From: Planoprotostelium fungivorum
Lineage: Eukaryota > Evosea > Variosea > Cavosteliida > Cavosteliaceae
Length of the DNA: 64,000 nucleotides
NCBI GenBank assembly: GCA_003024175.1
Contig: MDYQ01000003.1
Location: 273,962 to 337,961 of the forward strand
Direction of reading: 5' to 3'
Below the pieces are notes generated by a model. It made no database searches, was not told the origin of the DNA, and saw only the letters and a program-made list of their open reading frames with translations. The translations under genes and the position numbers were made by a program. Of this stretch, positions 36,044 to 45,762 are shown piece by piece (position 1 is the first letter of the stretch; the number at the start of each line of letters is the position of its first letter).

Positions 36044-39000
36044 ATGAAGGGCCACCTCTTCCTCCTCTGCGCTTGCATATTCATCGGTTCTTCTGCTCAA
36101 TCGGTGAGCTCCCCTCACACATCCAAGAATGACGGGTGACAGACCGAATTCATTTCCGCAGTGAACAGCGTTCGTTCTAATGTGCACCCTCCTGCCGCCG
36201 TAAATCTGACCTCTCTCTCTTGGAGCACGGATCTGCAAGCTAAAGCTCAGATTTGGACAAACCAATGCATAATTGGACCCAATCCCGCAAATCGGTGAGC
36301 CGAGTTGATGGCAAGATCTTCAACTGATTTTGACTATAGATGGTTAAGAACTGAGGCTTACGTTCTAGATACCTCTCGAAATCTCACCATCGCTCAGGTG
36401 AGATTCGATTTGGAATCAGCGGTTGATTCCTTCTAGATCGTAAAACAATGGAGTCTTGAGAGCAGAAGTTTCAACTGGGATCTCTTTCACATTAGAAATG
36501 CCAAGAATTACACCGCCATCGTCTGGGAGAATACCACCCAAGTAGGTTGTGCCTTCACTAGCTGCAAGGAGGGAGTCTTTTACCAGTGTGTATTCTCAAC
36601 CCGAGGCAACTATCCAGGTATGCTCATGTCAGATCATCTCGATCGACTTACCATTGGACAGGTCTTCTCCCTTATAAGGCGAAGTGTAATTACCAGCCCA
36701 ACTTCAGTTGTACAGGAAAGTGTGGTACCGTCTTTGACGGCTGCACAAACCAGAACTGCGGTCCGTGCATCGCTCCCAGCATCCCCAAACGAGGGTGATC
36801 CTTCACATTTCATCATCATCTCACCCGATCAGAAATTACAACCACAAGAGAGATATTACCAGCCAATGTCTCAACTACGAAGGCTGCTTCTCATCTCCCT
36901 CCGCTAAGCCCATCATGACAGGTGCGATCGCATCATCCACATCACCTCACACCTCCATCAGGTGCCAGCTGGACCGACACGAGTAAAGTGAACGTGGAAT
37001 CCTGCTCTCTCTACTGCGTCAACCAAGGCTTCACCTTCGCCGGTCTACAGAATGGTAGCACTTGTCTCTGCGACAATGGCTACGCCGGCAATAACGGAAC
37101 TTGTGACGTGGCTTGTGCTGGTAACAGCGCAGAATACTGTGGAGGCAGCGATGCTGTTCAAGTCTACGACGTGTCGGCTTGCAACGGTACGGGGCAGTGT
37201 CAGCAGTTTGGCTGTCTCAACTTGAACAACTTTCACTGGGAGACCGGGTACACCATGTCCTCCGTGGCCAGCTGCATCAATTACTGTTCCAGCAAGGGAT
37301 ACACTTACGGTGGTCTCACGGACCCTTACTGCTACTGTGCCAACAGTTTCGGTGAGAGATCTACTCGATATTTCGTCTGACAGACGGTTCCAGCAAACTC
37401 CTTCGAGACCAGCTCCCCTGCTTGTCCCAGCAACATCAACAAGTGTGCAGACGGTTCTTACTGTGGCACTACCGATGGAAACTACGTCAATGTGTTCAGC
37501 GTGATGAACTGTGCGGCACCGAGGTGGGTGGTGCATGGATATGCCACTGACATGGATAGTTACAAGTACACTCCTGCTTTCGATTGGAGAACTCGCGGAA
37601 ATATCGTAGGTGCCGTACGTAACCAAGGGTCTTGCGGTTGTTGGTGAGTTTTCTCGCAGATTCCACGTCACTGACACTGCACCAGCTGGGCCTTTGCTTC
37701 TACCGGTGAAATTCGAAATTTGAATCTCCCGCGTGACGACTCAAACATTACAGGTGCTCTCGAATCGACATGGGCCGTTGCTTACGGACAGAACGTCTTG
37801 GCCCTCTCTGAGCAGCAGGTTCTCCCTCTACTTCATCTCCATCTCACTCTGAACAGATCGTCTCTTGTGGAGAAGCTCGGGGGTGCCAGGGAGGTAACAA
37901 TGGCATCGCTTACGACTTTGTGCAGTCCAACAAAGGACAAGCCTTCGCTTCTGATTTCCCATACACTGTACAGGTACGATGACTGATGATCTCACGTGAA
38001 AAATCTCATCATATCATAGGATGCATCCAGCGGAACACCTTGCCCCTCCACTCAGCCCACCAATAGCCCCATTCTGATACTCCCCAATACTACTGCACCC
38101 AGCTCCATCAAGAGAGCGGGAGGTAATAACGAGGATTCGATCAAATATGCCCTGCAGTTTGGCCCCGTTTACATGGGTGTAGGTCTCTCCAGCTCCTTCA
38201 ACTCGTACGCCGGTGAGTCATAAAATCACAACTCGCACGACGCTCATTGCCAAAGGTGGTGTCTACACTGACGACAATTGGGCCACCGAGACGAGTGAAG
38301 GAGGTCACGCCATGCTCATCGTTGGTTACGGAACCGATCAGGCCACTGGTTTGGACTACTGGCTCGTTCGAAAGTGAAGATATGTCTGTGAATGAGAATT
38401 GACGCCCATAGTCAGTGGGGTGTCGGATGGGGACTGAATGGATACGTCTTATGGGCCAGAAACAGAGCTGGAGGTACTGGTGGTATCTTGGTGAGCGATG
38501 ACCATGAGTCGATATATCTAACGTGGAGATCAGTCGCAGATTGCGCAGCCCAACATCTACATCCCCGTTACAAATGACACGTTCGCGAGCCAAACCTTTC
38601 AGATCAAGCAGAAGAGCACTGGAAACTGTCTCACTGACTCTCAGTGGAATCAACTCAGTGTCTCCGCCTGCTCTTCGACCAAGAGTCGAATCTGGCAGGT
38701 GAGAAGAATACATCGAGAGTCTGCTTACGAATGCAGCTCACGTCTGTCACCATTCAGAATCAATACATCATCCAGAGTCAGAACCAAATTTACGTGGACG
38801 ATTGGTACTACACAAATGTCAACTCACAGGTGATTTCAGCACTGATGAGAGACGATGATGACGTGTTGTCAGGTGATGGGAAGTAGTGGATCAGGTATTG
38901 ATTTGAATCGCATTGTTTGGGTGGTTGAGCCTCAGACGGACGGATCCTACAAGATCATGAGCGTCTATAATTCTTTTACTCTGGGTACTTCCGCCGGATC

Positions 39001-39070
39001 CTCTCAGGTCATCCACACAGACCCCACACCTCTCTCAGATGACAACAGATGGGACATCATCACCGCTTGA
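36044..39070 (+). CDS. Secreted multidomain protein: CAP/SCP, two WSC, papain-type (C1A) protease, beta-trefoil-like tail
   Basis: ATG at 36044 opens a signal peptide (MKGHLFLLCACIFIGSSAQS). Domains in order: a CAP/SCP (PR-1-like) domain at about 36150-36610 with AKAQIWTNQC, IVWENTTQVGCA and YQCVFSTRGNYP; two WSC domains at about 36840-37500 with NYEGCF, CSLYCVNQGFTFAGL, CAGNSAEYCGG and CINYCSSKGYTYGGL; a C1A protease at about 37550-38480 with NQGSCGCCWAFAST (catalytic Cys; Cys codon split by an intron), EGGHAMLIVGYG (His) and WLVRNQWGVGWGLNGY (Asn, restored across an intron); then a tail with FQIKQKSTGNCLTDSQW resembling a ricin-type trefoil. Frames run through all joins, ending at TGA 39068-39070. 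It probably acts outside the cell or in a digestive vacuole, binding glycans and cutting protein. Confidence 0.85.
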
Positions 39071-39539
39071 TAAAGACTGAATTTCAGTTTTGTCCGATAG
39101 ACGGATCGATAACTGACTGAGCATCTGCTGGATAACATTGAGGATAGATCACAGCGGTGCATCGAGGAATGAAAGAAGAGTTGCTCTAAAACTTCGCTTG
39201 TGTAGCCAACCACCTGCTTTTGGGAGTTAGGCGTCATCTCAACAGTTGCAACACGAAATTAGGGACTGACTCGTCCATGACACTCATCATTAGGTTGTGT
39301 TTAGGGTTGTGTCTTCTTCGATTGTCCGCGGGACCAATCCGGAATCGCAGAAGATCGCGAACTCCAATTGGGATGGCAAATCGACAAAAACCTGTCACTC
39401 TTCATGATCACATCGACCGTGCCGATGATGAAATGGGTTCTCGATTCTCACAGTGTCACTAAGGATGAAGAAGCGGACAGACCATCTGGAAATAAACCTG
39501 TAGATTTTAATTCACTCTGTCATATCTACTGAAGTGGAT
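39071..39539. other. Spacer, possibly with 5' exons of the TSEN54-like gene
   Basis: No confident gene. Short frames at about 39372-39462 (MANRQKPVTLHDHIDRADDE) could be an upstream exon of the next gene, but I cannot join them convincingly. Confidence 0.4.
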
Positions 39540-40442
39540 CGAAAGACGAGGAGGTGAGGGGGACGAATGTAGAAATAATTGATGTGATCAGGAAAGGATT
39601 ATGTCAGGGACAGTGGTCTGACGAACTCGCTTCGGTGGAGATTACAGTAAAGCATGGAAAATGATCAGTCACATGACATCATCAAGTTCGATCTCAATCA
39701 CTACGAGGTGTCATTCCGATCATCAGATGATGGAAAACTCATCACCTCTGCTGGCGTCATCATCGTCTCATCATCACATGGGTCGTTCTCTCAATGGAAA
39801 ACTCTTTCTTTACCCAGAAGAGGCAGCGTGAGCCATCATTGACCTGTATTCAACTCGTCTCACTCATTTGATACAGATTTTTATCTGCGGCTGTATCGAA
39901 GTCACTCGATACGGTCTACCTTTGTCTGTACAGCACATCACATCTCTCGCTTTGACATCCATCGGCTTCGAACAATACACGGCATACCTCCATCTGAAGA
40001 GACTGGGCTACGTCGTATTGAGATCAACCTATACACCCATAGACGATGACAACAACGAGTCAATGACGAAAGAACCGTCTGCCCTCATCAAAGCGACAGA
40101 AGCGACCATCGAAGGCAAATGTCGTGGCTGGTACAAAGCTTCCAGAGAGTTCACTTGCAACGCTAACGGAATAGCCACTACGATTGTCCGAGCGAAACAG
40201 ACATCGAGGAAAGGGTTGCAGATCTACCGAGAAGAAGAGAATGAGAGAGTGGAAGACATAATGGCATGTTACGATATCTATCCACCACAGGGTTATGTAA
40301 AATCGAAGGCTGTGAGATCGACGTATCAGTTGTGTGTACAGAAGTGAGATGATGGTGATGACGGTGAATGACGATATTCAGGTCGAGGAATCGAGTCCCC
40401 GATTTCTATCGACTGATCAAGCCAGGTGAGAGATCTCGATGA
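39540..40442 (+). CDS. TSEN54: tRNA-splicing endonuclease subunit SEN54-like
   Basis: Sen54 is a non-catalytic subunit of the heterotetrameric tRNA-splicing endonuclease. The conserved N-terminal block is present: VIRKGLCQGQWSDELASVEI, then MGRSLNGKLFLYPEEA and, in the next exon, CIEVTRYGLPLSVQH with IGFEQYTAYLHLKRLGYVVL. The C-terminal part reads ACYDIYPPQGYVKSK and, after an intron, SRNRVPDFYRLIKP, matching the short Sen54 C-terminal domain that lacks catalytic Tyr-His-Lys. The frame between PEEA and IFICGC closes only if a GC-AG intron (donor at about 39826) is used; the nearby GT donor leaves the frame one base off. The 5' end is not determined; 39540 is approximate. The stop is TGA 40440-40442 if the last GTGAG is not a donor. 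Confidence 0.72.
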
Positions 40443-40847
40443 TAATATTTGACATCAATAGTTTTGCTCAAATTTTGCATTGTGCAGGATGCAACAATCA
40501 ATTTTTTTGGAATAGACGGATAATATTACCAATGCGAAGCTGGCTGTCCATTCTTCTGTTCAAATGCTCTCTCTTCGTAACACTGACCACACTAGAGTTA
40601 TTAACTACTCTTATCGTGAAGCTATATCAGCTCTCGAGATGAGGATGCCACAAGATGGGCAGTCTTAGGTGGGTGCACCAAAACTATTCGGCTACTCTTC
40701 AAATGATTGTGTGAATCCGTCAGCACAAAAGAACCCACACGTAAACACCAAGGGTAATAAAACCTGTCTATTTGGCATTCATCTGAGACAGATTATCTTG
40801 ATTTGGTATCATTTCTCCACATCAATCTCATGAAGATCCTTGTCAAA
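40443..40847. other. AT-rich spacer
   Basis: No supported gene. A 67-codon hydrophobic frame at 40439-40642 is AT-driven and unconvincing. Confidence 0.5.
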
Positions 40848-41485
40848 TCATTTTCTTTTATTTTTCTTCTTCCTTCCTCTTTTATGGACCAACCCTGTTG
40901 CTTCAACGGCCTTTGGACCAGAGCGTGTAGAGGATGAAAATTTGTAAAACAAAAGATGCGAAAGAGGAAGATATGTTATACCAGTATTGAACCCCATCCT
41001 GGCCTTGTAGTACATGGTCGAAACCGGCAAGAAAAGCTGGGATAATAGAGACGAGAAGGATGAAGCAGCCCACAGCATATCCAAGTGTACGGATTGACCT
41101 AGATCCTCAAATACAGTCAGCTCTGTAACCCATCAGCAAGATGAGGGAAAAATAAACGACCCCTCTCAACCGCCGCTATGCGAGCTAGAGTCTGAGAGGC
41201 CCGTAGAGCCCCATAGAGGCCCTGGGGACACCGCGACGAGAATAAAGAGAATAAAAAGAGAATAGTGGAGACTCACCGGCTGGGGCGGTGAGCAGCATCT
41301 ATCTTTGCCCAGGCAGTAATTATTTGATTTCTTCTTGTGACCTCGGCAAGGGTTGGCGGGTGGGATGGAACATATAATAAATCTATATAGTCCGCTCTCT
41401 GTGCTGCAGGAGTACCAACCACAGTATCAAATATTATATTGTTGGTGGCCAAGTCCAGCTTGAACTGATCAAAGGGTGTTGTCAT
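40848..41485 (-). CDS. Unknown small protein with hydrophobic segment and Lys/Arg-rich C-terminus
   Basis: ATG at 41485 opens MTTPFDQFKLDLATNNIIFD, continuing to DAAHRPSR. Two GTGAG/CAG-type introns (about 41224-41276 and 41110-41147) join to SLYGALRASQTLARIAAVE-like sequence and then VFEDLGQSVHLDMLWAASSF, followed by a moderately hydrophobic stretch and RGRKKKNKRK at the end. An alternative frame in the last exon reads GYAVGCFILLVSIIPAFLAG and would give a clear transmembrane protein stopping at about 40899. I cannot decide between them. No family recognised; a small ER or endomembrane protein is possible. The segment 41486-41655 upstream is open but lacks an ATG and may be 5' UTR. Confidence 0.45.
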
Positions 41486-41872
41486 CTGTGATTGTAAATT
41501 TAATTGTTAACAAGCATTCTGTTTGGACATTTAGAGTTACCTTGGATGCTCGGGCGTGTGTAATTACCTTGAGAATATTCGAGGTGGTTGTGATCGGCGA
41601 CGGGAGGATATGTCCTCGGAGTCCCCGGGGCAGTTTGTAGCTGCTCAAAGTCAACCCGATTAGCGAGAGAGACGCGTGACCGGTCGAAAGGATTTAGACA
41701 AGCGACGAACGATTTGAGAGAACTTTATCGAAGTGCTCAAGACAAGCCTCGGTAAGTATAATTGGGGCAGGATGGTTTTTTAATCTGGAGGCTTCAAGGT
41801 AAGTAACGCATCTTGGGTTTTTCCATGGTTTCAGTGAACAAAAAGCGAGTCATCTCATGATCTGAAGATCAC

Positions 41873-41894
41873 GTGATGGTGGGCCCACCATCAC
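41873..41894. repeat. Perfect 22-bp palindrome at a gene start
   Basis: GTGATGGTGGGCCCACCATCAC equals its own reverse complement. It overlaps the first codons of the CaaX protein gene (ATG at 41876) and contains an out-of-frame second ATG on each strand. It could be a dimeric protein-binding site or form a hairpin in the mRNA leader. Confidence 0.85.
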
Positions 41895-42731
41895 GCATGA
41901 CCGCCGTTTCATGTGAAACAGAGTTACTCCATTACTCACGTCAACTCCCAACATGCCCAAGAAACCGAATCCTCCTGGCCACATTGGGTGATCCGTATTG
42001 CTTCGATCTTGTCAACTTTCGCGACGAAGATTGGCTGAGGGTGGTCCTGACGACGGCGATCTCGTCGATCATTTATTATCGTCGGGGGGAGATGCAAGAG
42101 AGGCTACTGTCTTCCGACGTTTTACCCCTGTGTTATCTCTCCCACTATTTCTTGACCGCTCTGAGGGCCAGATTCTATGAAATGATTGCGCTGATTGCCC
42201 CCCATCTGAAGGTGATGATTGATCTTCATGCAGTTGACGGTGCAATTGTGTATCGACATATTTTCACCTGTAGAGGAATCGAGGACCATTCGGCTCCAAA
42301 ACGGATGGATGTACGAGATGAAAGAGAGCGTCAACCTATTAGACTTGGCCGATCATGAACTCATCTACCTGCTGGAGCCCATCATTAAAGAAAGCACCGA
42401 GACGACGTTCAATAACAGCATACTCCACGCCGTGGTACGATCAGGCCGAACAGATCTACTGAAAGCAATGGACCAGAAGATCAAGTTTGATTCTACAACA
42501 AAGAACGAAGTCCTGTTGCTGGCGATCAGAGCTGGAGACGAGGAGATGGTGGACTTGCTGATTCGATCCAATCCGGTCGATCTGTCGATCGATCTGTGGG
42601 AGGCGAAGCGAGTGGCACTGTCCGGGACTGTGGGAATGATTCGCAAGGTGAACGATGAGATTGAGAGGAGAGAGATATTAAATGAGTCGATGAGAAGGGG
42701 AAAGAAGAGGGATAAATGTATGATCATGTGA
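41876..42731 (+). CDS. Unknown protein with ankyrin-like helices and a C-terminal CaaX box
   Basis: Two long frames join across a candidate 22-nt intron (42210-42231, GTGATG...CAG) or an undetected alternative: the first reads MVGPPSRMTAVSCETELLHY through PYCFDLVNFRDEDWLRVVL and MIALIAPHLK; the second LTVQLCIDIFSPVEES, then NSILHAVVRSGRTDLLKAM and NEVLLLAIRAGDEEMVDLLI, which have ankyrin-repeat spacing. The protein ends RGKKRDKCMIM before TGA 42729-42731: a polybasic stretch followed by Cys-aliphatic-aliphatic-Met, a standard farnesylation signal. It is therefore probably lipid-anchored to a membrane, unusual for an ankyrin-type protein. No family recognised. Confidence 0.6.
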
Positions 42732-42877
42732 CATGAAGGACTGCATTTTATTCGGTGCGACGAACAGAAGGGTATTCAACTAGGTGACGCAAAAACTTGA
42801 CGAAATCTCATGATACTTGTCCATTCTCCAGAGTTATGCAAACACACCGTACAATCACTGCACTTACATCTCCGTCT

Positions 42878-44571
42878 TTATTGCGTCTCAATAAACACAT
42901 CCAACACATCGTCAAATTCAAAAACCTTATCTGTTCCTTCGTCCGTCACTCTTATCCCAGTCACCTCCTCTCATCAGATCATCATCTTCTTCTTCTTCTT
43001 CTTCACCTTCTGGACTCCGGGCTTCGTGGGAAACAATCTCAACGTGATGTGGACGCTGGCCCCAGGCTGAACGGGCTGAGTCAATCCGTCGTACCGCATG
43101 GTACCATCCACGCTGACTCCCGTCATCTTGTCTCTGGCGTAGTGTAATTTGGGGCTGATGTTTCGGTTGCTCGTGTTGGTGAGCTCGCAGTCGATGGTGA
43201 ATGGACGTTCGAGGAGAATGTGTGATGGTGCATTTCGAACGGAGAGTTCCAGTTCGAGACGTTGGGGGACTTTACGCTCTAATGGGGCCGTCTGTAATCT
43301 GATATCTCGCGTGAGAGGATGATCTGATCAGATGATGAAGAGGTGAAGATGCTGATGATGGGAGGGTGATGTCGATGAGATGTCGGTGTACCTGCCGGAT
43401 TCACCAAAGTTGGACTTCCACGTGAGTTCTAATTTTCCGATGACGCTTCCGATCTTTCCGCGAGATTCCCCTTTCGGTTCGACCTGATTCATCAGCTCTA
43501 CATCATCAACCTCCTTCACCTTGAACAAGTACTGACGCACATCACTCGGTTTCATGTAGATCAGATCACCCAATACTCCCCTGTATCTCATTCAGTACCG
43601 TCCATCTACATCGATGTAGACGAGATGTATCCCACCCCAATGATTTCGAATTGTCTTCCATCTGTGATCGCGTCAACGAGGTGAAGGTGAAATAAAACAG
43701 AATAAAATGAAAACAATTCGTCACCTGATTCAAATCGGTGGCGACGTAGAGTGGTAACGGCTCGAAGCGTACAGTTTCCAGGAAGAGTGGATTTGTCGTT
43801 AGATTTTGTATCTGAGCGGTCAAAAATATTCCATGCTGCCATATTTAGAGGAGAAGCATATGAGAGGAGAAATGGTTCTCACCTGCAGATCGTGTGTCTG
43901 CATCTTGATGCTGATGGGATTCATCACTTGGAATTTGAAGAATTTTCGAAAGCTCTTGGATTCTCCCGTGTGTCTCGTGTAACTGACGGTACAGACTAAT
44001 CTGAACAGTGTCACATAGAGGTCTCCTACATCGAGAGTTCACATGTGGATGCCGATCTCTTTCACTTCGTGTGAAACGACATAATCGTGACTCTCTCCCG
44101 ACTGGAAGCTGATGATGGGCGTGTTGACATCAGCCAGGGCGAAACGCTTCGTGCCCGTCTGCATTTCTGCCTTCATAGTGACATTCTTAACGTCGAATGG
44201 AGAGTGGTTGTGGATGCTGATGTAACTTTTGAAGGTCTCTCCCAAGAACATGTTCCTGTGCAGAATTAGATGGAGTGATGGAACACAGAGAGAGTGGCAC
44301 TCACACGAAGGCTTGAGGGAGCGTGAGGATGGTACTCACACCGAAAGCATCGTCAGAGTCTGAGTCGTGGGCAATGTCTGTCTTTTCGGAATAGATGGGT
44401 AGTGCTGTGTTGAATGAAGGTTTATACAATCTCATCACTGTCGTTTTCAGTTGCATGTTCACGACGAAGAGTACCTTTTAGTGTGAGAGAGTGAATCTCT
44501 TTCGGCTCTAGGGGATTCCCCAGATTGGACGACGATAAACTCGAGCTGCCGAGATTTCGATTGTCAGCCAT
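42878..44571 (-). CDS. TRAPPC13: TRAPPC13-like TRAPP complex subunit
   Basis: TRAPPC13 is a subunit of metazoan-type TRAPPIII, a Rab GEF for secretion and autophagy. Start ATG at 44571 opens MADNRNLGSSSLSSSNLG. Landmarks follow in family order: VMRLYKPSFNTALPIY-like sequence, MFLGETFKSYISIHNHSPFD, DYVVSHEVKEIGIHM, ESKSFRKFFKFQVMNPI, MTAQIQNLTTNPLFLETVRF, MKPSDVRQYLFKVKEV and IGKLELTWKSNFGESGRYTD. The final exon, after a GAA-rich intron, reads VTGIRVTDEGTDKVFEFDDV and ends FIETQ at TAA 42878-42880. The whole is beta-rich, as in the arrestin-like TRAPPC13 fold. Length and block order match the family well, so the call is strong. The start lies only 80 bp from the divergent Rieske gene. Confidence 0.9.
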
Positions 44572-44651
44572 GGCTTCGCGGAGATGGATCTGAACTGATA
44601 TGATGATGCTTGTCTACAACCTGAATCATCACCTCTTCACGAAAACAAAGG

Positions 44652-45321
44652 ATGACTACTCCCGTGAAGCGTGTGACTAAGGTCACAGGAGCTGTCGGGC
44701 CTCCGCCAAAGATCGTTCCACCCAGTGGACAGTTTGTTCACATGGGTGACGTTGATCAACTCAAAGCAAATGGAAAGATAAGAGGGCCAATAGACGGAAG
44801 GGATGTCACCGTTTGGATTGTTCACGGTCAGATATACGCTATGGACTCTGTATGTTATCGTGAGATCCTGTCGTACCCACCTCGTTCTCTGACAAAGGCT
44901 AGACAATGGAGGTCCTCTGGATGCAGGGCCAATCGAGGTGACGACCAATTATGATGATTTATAGATGGAATGATGTTGATCAAAAGGAATTGGGTGATAG
45001 AGTTTGTGTCGTCTGCCCTTGGCACCGATACAAGATCGATCTTTCAAACGGAGAATCTCTCTACACGAACCTGTCGGGCGATGCGTGTTCAAAGGGAGTC
45101 AAGCAACGGACACATGATGTAGAGGTAAGCACCATCTCTGATATTCGTGTGATGAAAGTGAACGGGAGAAGGTGAAGGAAGGAAAGGTGATGGTGAGAGT
45201 GAAGGCGGCAGCAGATGGTGAACAAAAGATCGAATCAGACACGTATGCATACTCCAATCTGTACGAAGTTCAGAAGGATGACCCTTCTGTTAAAAAGAGG
45301 GTACATTCCACGCGGTATTGA
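44652..45321 (+). CDS. RFESD: Rieske [2Fe-2S] domain protein, RFESD type
   Basis: ATG at 44652 opens MTTPVKRVTKVTGAVGPPPK. The first iron-sulfur motif C-x-H is created by splicing: the exon ends after VCY plus one base at a GTGAG donor (about 44858) and resumes so that the text reads DSVCYHNGGPLDAGPIE. The second motif is CVVCPWHRYKIDL. LYTNLSGDACSKGVKQRTHD then aligns with vertebrate RFESD, a soluble Rieske protein of unclear function. Two Cys and two His ligands are present, so a 2Fe-2S cluster is expected. It ends KKRVHSTRY at TGA 45319-45321. No targeting signal is evident. It is not a dioxygenase: no mononuclear iron domain follows. Confidence 0.87.
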
Positions 45322-45762
45322 TTTTGATAAAGTTGAATGTACAAATGATTCTCCGATCTCAACAGTTTACTTTGACCAATCCAAACACCGAGACCTCTCC
45401 CCGGTGGCGATGTCTCTTGAGTCTTATGCATGACATGTTCGTCTCACTTGTGCAATTTCCCTTGTGATAGATGGCTACGCCTGAATCAGGATTAGCTGGA
45501 AAGGAGATATCTGGTGTAGCTCTCTTCGTTCCACAGAGTTCGACGGCTCGCGAGTTCATCTCTGTGTGCACATGCTGTACTACAGCCTCGCCCACTGGCG
45601 AACCAAGCAGACTCTGACGAGAGTGACCCATCGCCGTTGGTGTGAGTTAGCCCATTACAACCAGCCCCGACAAGAAGGGTGGTCGCAGTGCATCCTTTCT
45701 CTGAGATTTTCAATTTAAATCTTCAAAATTCCCGCCTTATCAGAAGATACGATCTGATCAGA
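45322..45762. other. Intergenic region
   Basis: I see no gene. It precedes the CBM48 coiled-coil gene and probably contains its promoter and leader. Confidence 0.55.
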
